Position numbers and translations under genes: made by a program. Positions 1 to 6,275 of a stretch of DNA of 9,782 nucleotides are shown piece by piece. Source of the DNA: Clostridiales bacterium. GTDB lineage: Bacteria > Bacillota > Clostridia > Christensenellales > Borkfalkiaceae. The notes under the pieces are model-generated. The model made no database searches. It was not told the DNA's origin and saw nothing but the letters and a program-made list of their open reading frames with translations. The DNA lies in contig SVIK01000055.1 in NCBI GenBank assembly GCA_015069525.1, positions 1 through 9,782 of the forward strand. The letters are read 5' to 3'. Position 1 is the stretch's first letter. Every line of letters starts with the position of its first letter.

Positions 1-186
1 TTTGTCCAACGAAACGAAACCTTTTTGCGGTTCTACTTCGCCCGAAAGGACTTTCAAAAAGGTAGATTTTCCTGCGCCGTTTGCACCGATGATACCGTAG
101 CAGTTCCCTTTTGTAAATTTCAAATTAACGTCTTCAAACAATTTCTTACTACCAAATTGCAACGAAACGCCCGTCACTTGTAACAT
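1..186 (-). CDS. ABC-F family ATPase, N-terminal fragment (YkpA/YbiT-like), cut by window edge
   Basis: Only the first 62 codons are present; the gene runs off the left edge. The peptide starts MLQVTGVSLQFGSKKLFEDV and carries a Walker A motif GANGAGKST at residues 34-42, preceded by GNCYGIIG, a wording typical of the YkpA/YbiT branch of ABC-F proteins. ABC-F proteins are soluble twin-ATPase proteins that act on the ribosome as translation factors, and some give antibiotic protection. The second ATPase domain and the interdomain linker that would decide the subtype lie outside the window. The ATG at 186-184 has a GAGGTG ribosome binding site about seven bases upstream. The gene has its own promoter and follows the terminator of the lipoprotein gene, so it is probably transcribed independently. 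ABC-F identity is secure from the start of the first domain; the exact subfamily is inference. Confidence 0.9.
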   Translation of the reverse strand, partial: MLQVTGVSLQFGSKKLFEDVNLKFTKGNCYGIIGANGAGKSTFLKVLSGEVEPQKGFVSLDK

Positions 187-200
187 AGTACACCTCAAAA

Positions 201-220
201 AATTTTCTTATAAGAAAATT
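201..220. promoter_or_regulatory. Perfect 20-base palindrome over the ABC-F promoter start, candidate operator
   Basis: The sequence AATTTTCTTATAAGAAAATT is its own reverse complement over all 20 bases. It overlaps the last three bases of the -10 box, and its centre (210/211) falls on the predicted transcription start. This is a classic place for a dimeric repressor site. The sequence is AT-rich in an AT-rich intergenic gap, so chance cannot be excluded, and no regulator is identified. Confidence 0.4.
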
Positions 221-246
221 ATACCATATTCTATTTTTTTAATCAA
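218..246 (-). promoter_or_regulatory. Sigma-A-type promoter of the ABC-F gene
   Basis: On the minus strand a -35 box TTGATT (246-241) is followed after exactly 17 bases by a perfect -10 box TATAAT (223-218). The predicted transcription start is near 211, giving a short leader of about 25 bases. That leader is too short for the long attenuator-type leaders seen before some antibiotic-resistance ABC-F genes. Confidence 0.8.
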
Positions 247-259
247 TCGTTTCCACCAA

Positions 260-300
260 TAAAAGCAAAAAGAAAAGCCCTTTTTGGACTTTTCTTTTTG
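260..300 (-). terminator. Intrinsic terminator of the lipoprotein gene
   Basis: Arms 266-280 and 286-300 pair over 15 positions with a single C/A mismatch, around a five-base loop (281-285). Read on the minus strand, the hairpin starts five bases after the TAA of the lipoprotein gene and is followed by GCTTTTATT. Many pairs are A-T, with a C/G-rich tip, and the T-rich descending arm merges into the U tract. Confidence 0.8.
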
Positions 301-304
301 TTAT

Positions 305-3094
305 TTAGGCATTTTTCACGCCAATAATATTATCAAAATATAATACTCCGTTAGAATTGTCGATGTGGAAAGCAATTCGAATATGGGAAGCAGAATCTGG
401 ATGATTCAGTTGAATTTTGTTTGCAGAAATCGTAAATTCGTTCCAACCTGCTTGTACAACCCCGAGCAATGTCCCATTGGACAGCGGAGAGTTATAATCA
501 AGATAAAGTCTAGTACCTACTGCTGTTTCATTTGCATACACAGAAAACTTGATAGTGTCGTATTGTGAAAGCGTAGAAACGAGCTGACCAATCAAATAAC
601 AGCCTCCTAATGATTTATCCGTTTCTGTGACTTTCCATGCGCCATTACCATCTTTTGTAAACGTACTATCTGTAGTCACCATAACAGTTGCGTTATAATG
701 ATAACCGATATCTTCCGCAAAGTTTTGAATAACCGTTTCGGTGGAGGTAGAACCCGTGTTACCAAATTCAGTCCAAGCGGATTTAGCCAAATATTCACGT
801 TCGTATAAAATGTTCAAAATTTGGTCTTTAATCGCCGAGCCACCCGTAACGCTTGGATGTCCGCCAATCAAATGGATATTATTATTCTCATGGTCGTTTA
901 AGGCAACAACGTGAATTCTATCGCCATAAGCACTAAATCCTTTAATCGCCGAAATAATTGCCTCTTGATAATAAACGCTTTGCGTTTTGTACATATCATA
1001 CATTAATTCGCTAGGGTTTAATACTACCACAATATCCGCGGAAGTATTTTTCAACATTTTATCGATCATATAACAATATGTAGGTAAAACGTTTAACAAA
1101 TCGCTTTGCGTCCAATTGCTATATTTTGCCTCTCCTAAAGGCGAGCCACCCCAAGAATCGTTTGTTCCGCCGTAAAGGAAAATCGTATCCACTTGATTTT
1201 CTACAAAATAATTATTTGTAATAAGCTCGTCCAATCGTTTATAAAATGCAATGTGTGGAGCATCTACCGTACCATACGTGGTATTGCTTACGGTTGAGCC
1301 TGCAAAACTACTGTTAAGTACGAGATTGCTATCCGTATTAGATAATACTCTTCCCCACCAAGTTTCCTCTACTCTCGTAACGTCCGTTTCAGACAACGCC
1401 TCGTCTGCATAGTAATAGAAATATCCGTCGGGAATATATCCTTCATAGGTAGAATAGCTATCGCCAAAAATCATTACGTTGCCAATGTCTAATTTTTTAT
1501 TGTAAACACCAGATAATTCGTCGAAAGCAATTCTATAGCTTCCACTAGCCGATTGCGATACAACAACTTTAATAGAACCGATAAACCCGTCGGCAATTAA
1601 TCTATCCACGTCCAAACGCAATTCGTGCCAACCGTCACGCTGTAACGAGGAGGAGGCAAACGTTTGCGAACCGATTGTAATGGTTGGAACAGTGCCTAAA
1701 AATACAGAATCGGAAGGAATTAACACCCAAAGACGAATCTCGTCGTACAACGCGAGCTTTTCTCTCGTCATCGCTTGTCCGTTTCTTTGCATGGGAATTT
1801 CAATTTCAAGATTCTTATCGTAATAACACATAACGGACGCTAAACCTTGCGTCTTTGCGTTTACGCTTTGTACCATGCTCCCAGTCGTCAACTTAGCATA
1901 AGACGTGTCGTCTAACGAGTTAATAGTCACTACAACCGGTCCATTATTTCTTTCCCCGTCATACAAAGGCTTATTATATCTAACTTCATTACAATAATCC
2001 CCGTCGACATAGTCAATCCCATCGCCAATTGCTTTAACAATAATAGCGTCGCCGTCGTTTAAGAAAACTTCACGCAACGTCGTTTCTACCACTTCGTTGT
2101 CATTGATTTTATAAGCGTAACGCACAGCGTTATCTACCGTCGACCAACTAGCAACGTTGCCGTTTAACGTTACGGATACGTCGCCAAGCTTTTGCGGTTC
2201 GGGCTTTTCCTCTTCGGGGGGTGCAGGCGGTGCCGAGTACTTAATTGCCTCGCAATAATCGCCATCCGTATAATTAATACCGTCACCAATAGCTTTTACT
2301 TTGATAGTATCGCCGTCCTCTAAAACAACCTTTCTCAACGTCGTTTCTACGATTTCGTCATCATTAATTTGATAAGAATAGCGAACGGCATTATCTACCT
2401 TAGCCCAACTAACCACGTTTTCATTTAACTCAAGGGAAACTCCCCCAAGTTTTTGAAGTTCTGGTTTCTCCACTTCCGGTTCGTCTTCAGGAGGCGTAGA
2501 AGGATTTGAAGGCGCAGTATAGCTTATCCCTTCGCAATAATCGCTATCCGTATAATTGATACCATCGCCAATCGCTTTCACTTTGATAGTGTCGCCGTCC
2601 TCTAAAACAACCTTTCTCAAAGTCGTTTCTACAATCTCGTCATCATTAATTTGATAAGCGTAGCGAACGGCATTTTCTACCGCTCCCCACGTCACGATAT
2701 TCTCATCTAAAGACAACGAAACTTCGTCAAGTTTAACAGCTTCAGGGGGAATAGGAGCAGGAGGAGCCGTATACGTAATTTTTTTAGAATAATTACCATC
2801 CGTATACTTAACGCCGTCACCGACAGCTTTTACTTTAATCGTGTCGCCGTCCTCCAAAACAACGTAACGAAGCGTCGTTTCTACCACTTCCTCATCATTG
2901 ATTTGATAAGCGTAACGGCTAGCGTTTTTTACAGCGTTCCAACTGGCAACGTCCTCTTCTAAAACAACGGTAACGCTTCCAAGTTTTTTCGGTTTTACAA
3001 CCTCTTCCGTGTCGTCGTCACAAGCAATAAATCCCAAACAGAAAAAAATACTAATAAGTACAGTTAAAATAGATATGAAAAACTTTCTTTTCAT
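305..3094 (-). CDS. Multidomain lipoprotein with four FN3-like repeats and an SGNH/GDSL hydrolase domain
   Basis: A 929-residue exported protein. Residues 1-24 are a basic, hydrophobic signal peptide ending in GFIA before Cys25, then DDDTEE, so a lipoprotein anchored on the outer face of the membrane is predicted; Phe at lipobox -3 is slightly atypical. Four FN3-like repeats span about residues 37-110, 121-194, 215-288 and 302-375, joined by Pro/Glu-rich linkers. A beta-sandwich-like segment (about 385-531) follows. The SGNH hydrolase domain (about 537-765) shows GDSYS (544-548, nucleophile Ser546), the block II Gly in SSFAGS (Gly599), GGTND (642-646) and GHPSVTGG (His746). The C-terminal segment (about 785-929), ending YFDNIIG, resembles carbohydrate-binding beta-sandwiches. 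The likely role is a surface esterase or deacetylase on acylated glycans; the substrate is inference. The gene is monocistronic, with AGGAG seven bases before the ATG. Confidence 0.88.
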   Translation of the reverse strand: MKRKFFISILTVLISIFFCLGFIACDDDTEEVVKPKKLGSVTVVLEEDVASWNAVKNASRYAYQINDEEVVETTLRYVVLEDGDTIKVKAVGDGVKYTDGNYSKKITYTAPPAPIPPEAVKLDEVSLSLDENIVTWGAVENAVRYAYQINDDEIVETTLRKVVLEDGDTIKVKAIGDGINYTDSDYCEGISYTAPSNPSTPPEDEPEVEKPELQKLGGVSLELNENVVSWAKVDNAVRYSYQINDDEIVETTLRKVVLEDGDTIKVKAIGDGINYTDGDYCEAIKYSAPPAPPEEEKPEPQKLGDVSVTLNGNVASWSTVDNAVRYAYKINDNEVVETTLREVFLNDGDAIIVKAIGDGIDYVDGDYCNEVRYNKPLYDGERNNGPVVVTINSLDDTSYAKLTTGSMVQSVNAKTQGLASVMCYYDKNLEIEIPMQRNGQAMTREKLALYDEIRLWVLIPSDSVFLGTVPTITIGSQTFASSSLQRDGWHELRLDVDRLIADGFIGSIKVVVSQSASGSYRIAFDELSGVYNKKLDIGNVMIFGDSYSTYEGYIPDGYFYYYADEALSETDVTRVEETWWGRVLSNTDSNLVLNSSFAGSTVSNTTYGTVDAPHIAFYKRLDELITNNYFVENQVDTIFLYGGTNDSWGGSPLGEAKYSNWTQSDLLNVLPTYCYMIDKMLKNTSADIVVVLNPSELMYDMYKTQSVYYQEAIISAIKGFSAYGDRIHVVALNDHENNNIHLIGGHPSVTGGSAIKDQILNILYEREYLAKSAWTEFGNTGSTSTETVIQNFAEDIGYHYNATVMVTTDSTFTKDGNGAWKVTETDKSLGGCYLIGQLVSTLSQYDTIKFSVYANETAVGTRLYLDYNSPLSNGTLLGVVQAGWNEFTISANKIQLNHPDSASHIRIAFHIDNSNGVLYFDNIIGVKNA
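1970..2986 (-). repeat. Four in-frame tandem FN3-like repeat units in the lipoprotein gene
   Basis: Units lie at about 2986-2765, 2734-2513, 2452-2231 and 2191-1970, offset by 84, 94 and 87 codons. Each unit begins KL followed by alternating hydrophobic strands, then a conserved SW or TW, then NA-x-RY-x-Y-x-IND, VETTLR, DGD and KA-x-GDG. Variable Pro/Glu-rich linkers separate the units. Units 2 and 3 are closest: bases 2311-2399 and 2593-2681 differ at only six of 89 positions by eye. That is much closer than the outer units and points to a recent internal duplication. Confidence 0.9.
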
Positions 3095-3125
3095 GCTATT
3101 ACTCCTAAAAATACCTTATACTCTT

Positions 3126-3153
3126 ATTATATCATCTTTTTTTACTTTGTCAA
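3126..3153 (-). promoter_or_regulatory. Sigma-A-type promoter of the lipoprotein gene
   Basis: A consensus -35 box TTGACA (3153-3148) and a consensus -10 box TATAAT (3131-3126) are separated by 16 bases on the minus strand. The start is predicted near 3119, about 25 bases before the ATG, with the AGGAG site at 3106-3102 in between. This is the closest match to consensus in the window and suggests substantial basal expression. Confidence 0.85.
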
Positions 3154-3217
3154 TATAGCCGTGTTTTTTTATCAGTTACTTGGGTATAATATTCTCACTT
3201 TTTTACATTTTTAACAC

Positions 3218-3249
3218 TAAAAAACGCCATGCCCATAAAAGCACGGCGT
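3218..3249 (-). terminator. Intrinsic terminator after acpP
   Basis: Read on the minus strand, ACGCCGTGC (3249-3241) pairs with GCATGGCGT (3232-3224) over nine base pairs including one G-U, around an eight-base loop. A run of six T follows (3224-3219). The hairpin begins 17 bases after the acpP stop codon. It isolates acpP from the downstream lipoprotein promoter. Confidence 0.9.
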
Positions 3250-3266
3250 ATATATAATTAGTTTAA

Positions 3267-3494
3267 TTATTTAATAAGACCTTGGATTGCTTCCGATACG
3301 TCGGATACCGTGACAAGCTTTTCCACTTCGTCATCGGGAATCATAACGCCGTATTCGTCTTCCAAACGGCTTAAAAGTTCTACAACGTCCAAAGAGTCAG
3401 CGCCCAAATCGTCAACGATTTTTGCATCGGGGGTGACCTTTTCAAGAGGCAAATTGAGTGCATCTGCAAGCATTGCTTGAATTTTTTCCAACAT
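3267..3494 (-). CDS. acpP: Acyl carrier protein
   Basis: A 75-residue acidic protein, the usual ACP length. Acyl carrier protein carries growing acyl chains on a 4'-phosphopantetheine arm during type II fatty acid synthesis in the cytoplasm, and also supplies acyl groups for phospholipid synthesis. The attachment site is Ser34 in the DDLGADSLDVVELL signature (residues 28-41), followed by the typical helix III region with IPDDEVEKLVTV. The ATG at 3494-3492 has a strong AAGGAGAT site upstream. It has its own promoter and a strong terminator, so it can be monocistronic. No other fatty-acid gene adjoins it here. A dedicated carrier such as DltC or a polyketide ACP is unlikely because the sequence is canonical AcpP and no such pathway genes are nearby. 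Confidence 0.96.
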   Translation of the reverse strand: MLEKIQAMLADALNLPLEKVTPDAKIVDDLGADSLDVVELLSRLEDEYGVMIPDDEVEKLVTVSDVSEAIQGLIK

Positions 3495-3514
3495 AATAAG
3501 TAATCTCCTTCGTT

Positions 3515-3530
3515 AAAGTTTTTTAACTTT
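3515..3530. promoter_or_regulatory. Inverted repeat in the acpP leader, candidate operator
   Basis: AAAGTT and AACTTT flank four bases, making a symmetric 16-base element (on the minus strand AAAGTTAAAAAACTTT) just downstream of the predicted acpP start. A second overlapping symmetry, GTTAAA/TTTAAC, occupies 3512-3527. Fatty-acid genes in Bacillota are often controlled by FapR or FabT, which bind palindromes at promoters. This sequence does not match the FapR site I know, so the regulator is unassigned. Confidence 0.3.
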
Positions 3531-3538
3531 GTAATATT

Positions 3539-3567
3539 ATTTTAATACATACAGGCTGAAAAGTCAA
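3539..3567 (-). promoter_or_regulatory. Promoter of acpP
   Basis: A -35 box TTGACT (3567-3562) and a -10 box TAAAAT (3544-3539) are separated by 17 bases on the minus strand. It lies about 20 bases past the tex stop codon. The predicted start near 3532 leaves a leader of about 38 bases. I see no terminator between tex and this promoter, so read-through from tex may add to acpP expression. Confidence 0.7.
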
Positions 3568-3586
3568 GTATTTTTTCTTTTTTTCT

Positions 3587-5758
3587 TTACTGTTTCTTCT
3601 TTTTCATGGTTAAAGCGATTCGATTCTTCTTAACGTCTACGTCTTTCACGTAAACTTGCACCACTTGTCCCACCTTCAACGCTTCCAACGGATGACGGAT
3701 ATATTTATCGGTAATTTCTGAAATATGCACCAATCCGTCTTGATGTACGCCGATATCGATAAACGCCCCGAAGTCCACTACGTTTCTAACCGTACCCGTA
3801 AGCTCCATACCTGCTTTCAAATCGGCAATACTCAACAAATCTTTTCGCAAAATCGGAGCGGGCAAACTATCGCGGATATCTCTGCCCGGTTTCATAAGCT
3901 CCGTCACGATATCGGCAAGCGTTGCTTTATCCAAATCCGTTTCCTTTGCCGTCTTATCTTCGCCGTACGCTTTAATTTTTTGGCGCAAATCGTCAATTCT
4001 TCTTGCGCGCACGTCCTCTTTGGTATACGAGAATAAAGCAAGCAATTTTTCTGCTTTTTCATAGCTTTCAGGGTGCACAGCCGTATTGTCAAATACGTTC
4101 TTCCCATCGTCAATTCGCAAGAACCCTGCACATTGCGTATACGCTTTTTCACCCAACTTAGGAACTTTTAACAGCTGTTTCCTCGATTGGAATTTTCCGT
4201 TTTCCTCGCGGTATGCAACGATATTTTTCGCCACGGCGGAATTGAGCCCCGCGACGTATTTCAACAGCGATACGCTTGCCGTGTTCAAATCAACGCCAAC
4301 GCTGTTTACGCAATCTTCCAACACGCCCGAAAGCGCGCTATCCAGACGCTTCTCGTTCATATCGTGTTGATATTGCCCAACGCCGATAGATTTGGGGTCA
4401 ATTTTAATAAGTTCCGCAAGCGGGTCTTGTAAGCGCCGAGCAATCGACACCGCGCTTCGTGCCGTCACGTCGTAATCGGGGAATTCTTCCGCGCCGAGCG
4501 CGCTTGCCGAATAGACGCTTGCCCCCGCCTCGTTGACGATAACGTAGGCAACTTCTCTGCCCGTTTCCGCCTTAATTTCTTTAATGAGTTCTACAATAAA
4601 GATTTCGCTTTCCTTACTCGCCGTACCGTTTCCGCAAGAAATGACTTCTACTCCCCATTTTGCAATGAGTTTTTTCAAAACGAGCTTAGCTTCTTCCGTT
4701 TTATTTTGCGGAGGTGTCGGAAAAACGACCGTTTTATCAAGTACTTTGCCCGTGCCGTCCACCACGCAAATTTTACAACCCGTCCTATAAGCAGGGTCCC
4801 AGCCGAGCGTAATTTTATTCTTTACGGGCGGTTGCATTAAAAGCGGTTTCAAATTCAATTCAAACGTCTTAATAGCCTGTTCGCTTGCATCCTCGAAAAG
4901 TTGTGCGCGAATTTCCCTTTCCACCGAGGGGGCAATCAATCTTTCATACCCGTCTTCCGCCGCTTCTTTGACGATTTGCGAGCTTTCCCCGCCGTCTTTA
5001 AGGAAGTTGGATGCCGTAATACGCTTTGCAAAGTCAGCGTCCACCTCCACGGAAACCTTTAAGAATTCTTCCTTTTCCCCGCGGTTGAGCGCAAGAACTC
5101 TATGTCCTTTTATTTCGCTGACGGGCTCGCGATAGTTTGCGTACATGCCATACGTCTTCTTTTCATCCAATTCCTCTTTGCCCTTTGCGTAAGAGGCAAC
5201 GATTTCGCCGTGGCGCAAGTAGAAATTACGAAGTTTCTTTCTCGTCGTAGCGTCGTCGGAAATAATTTCCGCAATGATATCCCTTGCCCCGTCGATTGCG
5301 TCTTTTGTTGAAGGCACTTCTTCCGTTATGTATTTTTCCGCGGAAGAAAGCACGTTAAAGGATTTATCTTGCAATAAAATCGCGTCTGCCAAAGGTTGCA
5401 ACCCCTTGGCAATAGCCACCGACGCGCGCGTCTTTCTCTTTTGCTTATACGGGCGGTAAATATCCTCCACTTCGGTAAGCGTGACGGCTGAAACGAGCGA
5501 TAAACGGATTTCTTCCGTCATTTTACCTTGCTCGGTAATCGCGTTAGAAACCTCTTCTTTACGCTTTTCAAGATTGCGAAGATAGGTAAGCCTGTCCGAA
5601 AATGCACGCAACACTTGGTCGTCGCACGCACCCGTCATTTCTTTACGATAACGGGCGATAAACGGAACGGTGTTCCCTTCGTCTAAAAGGCTAACGATAT
5701 TTTTCGCATGCGTGGAGTGTAAATTGAATTCTTGGGTAATCGTTTGTAAAATGTCCAT
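3587..5758 (-). CDS. tex: Tex family RNA-binding transcription accessory protein
   Basis: A 723-residue cytoplasmic nucleic-acid-binding protein of normal Tex length. An N-terminal Tex helical region includes NTVPFIARYRKEMTGACDD (residues 29-47). An RNase H/YqgF-like domain starts near residue 315 with LGWDPAYRTGCKICVVDGTG. Helix-hairpin-helix motifs lie about 490-550 (LNTASVSLLKYVAGLN, then LLKVPKLGEKAYTQCAGFLRI). A C-terminal S1 RNA-binding domain spans about 650-720 (GTVRNVVDFGAFIDIGVHQDGLVHIS, read as two adjoining segments, 655-680). Tex proteins are linked to transcription, RNA handling and expression of some virulence or toxin genes; the precise role is unsettled. The ATG at 5758 follows AAAGG by about nine bases, 15 bases after the glycosylase stop, so it is probably the distal gene of the operon. 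Confidence 0.96.
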   Translation of the reverse strand: MDILQTITQEFNLHSTHAKNIVSLLDEGNTVPFIARYRKEMTGACDDQVLRAFSDRLTYLRNLEKRKEEVSNAITEQGKMTEEIRLSLVSAVTLTEVEDIYRPYKQKRKTRASVAIAKGLQPLADAILLQDKSFNVLSSAEKYITEEVPSTKDAIDGARDIIAEIISDDATTRKKLRNFYLRHGEIVASYAKGKEELDEKKTYGMYANYREPVSEIKGHRVLALNRGEKEEFLKVSVEVDADFAKRITASNFLKDGGESSQIVKEAAEDGYERLIAPSVEREIRAQLFEDASEQAIKTFELNLKPLLMQPPVKNKITLGWDPAYRTGCKICVVDGTGKVLDKTVVFPTPPQNKTEEAKLVLKKLIAKWGVEVISCGNGTASKESEIFIVELIKEIKAETGREVAYVIVNEAGASVYSASALGAEEFPDYDVTARSAVSIARRLQDPLAELIKIDPKSIGVGQYQHDMNEKRLDSALSGVLEDCVNSVGVDLNTASVSLLKYVAGLNSAVAKNIVAYREENGKFQSRKQLLKVPKLGEKAYTQCAGFLRIDDGKNVFDNTAVHPESYEKAEKLLALFSYTKEDVRARRIDDLRQKIKAYGEDKTAKETDLDKATLADIVTELMKPGRDIRDSLPAPILRKDLLSIADLKAGMELTGTVRNVVDFGAFIDIGVHQDGLVHISEITDKYIRHPLEALKVGQVVQVYVKDVDVKKNRIALTMKKKKQ

Positions 5759-5773
5759 AAATCTACCTTTACG

Positions 5774-6271
5774 TTAAATTATTTTTTCTTTATTGAATAC
5801 TATATCAAGCGCTTTTTGCCACGCTTTTTCGTCGTATCTTGGGTTGGCTGGGCTCGTTGAAGGCATTTTTTCATACGGTATTACTAAATCCGCATATTTT
5901 TGCAAAAACAAATTATAGGCAAGCGTGCCGTTCAAAAGTACCAGCTCTACCTTTGCAACGTCTAAAATTTCGCTTAAATCGGCAATTTCCGCATTTTTAA
6001 TGCTTGCATCGGCAGAACCTTTTATTTCGCACGCCGTTGCAATGTCCCAAAGCGCAATATGGTTTCTTAATAAAAAAGCTTTTCTATCCGCTACCGACAA
6101 AGGGATATCTTCTCGAAAATAGGTGGCTATCATTTTCCAAAAACGGTTTTGTTTATGTCCGTAATAAAAGGCTATTTCACGGCTCTTTACCGAAGGAAAA
6201 CTGCCTAAAATTAAAACTTTGCTCGCCTCGTTATACACGGGCGGAAAACCAATTTTTCTATCCTGTCCCAT
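5774..6271 (-). CDS. DNA-deoxyinosine glycosylase (family 6 uracil-DNA glycosylase superfamily)
   Basis: A 165-residue protein from the ATG at 6271-6269. The family signatures are in order: GFPPVYNEASKVLILGSFPS (residues 8-27), YYGHKQNRFW (36-45), GSADASI (85-91) and PSTSPAN (137-143). The family excises hypoxanthine (deaminated adenine), and sometimes uracil, from DNA to start base excision repair. An in-frame TTG at 6310 would give 178 residues by running into the peptidase gene, but family members typically begin a few residues before GFPP. The chosen ATG lies four bases after the TAA of the peptidase gene. Its AAGGA site is only one base away, which is unusually close and suggests translational coupling to the upstream gene. 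Family identity is firm; substrate preference is known for relatives only. Confidence 0.9.
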   Translation of the reverse strand: MGQDRKIGFPPVYNEASKVLILGSFPSVKSREIAFYYGHKQNRFWKMIATYFREDIPLSVADRKAFLLRNHIALWDIATACEIKGSADASIKNAEIADLSEILDVAKVELVLLNGTLAYNLFLQKYADLVIPYEKMPSTSPANPRYDEKAWQKALDIVFNKEKII

Positions 6272-6275
6272 GTCC

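Noticed and set aside
1..260. Antibiotic-resistance ABC-F gene with leader-peptide attenuation
   Set aside because: The predicted leader is about 25 bases, with no room for a leader peptide or alternative hairpins. The visible N-terminus resembles the housekeeping YkpA/YbiT type.
3185..3190. TATAAT on the plus strand between acpP and the lipoprotein gene
   Set aside because: No convincing -35 box sits 16-18 bases upstream, and there is no plus-strand gene downstream, only the acpP terminator and gene in antisense.
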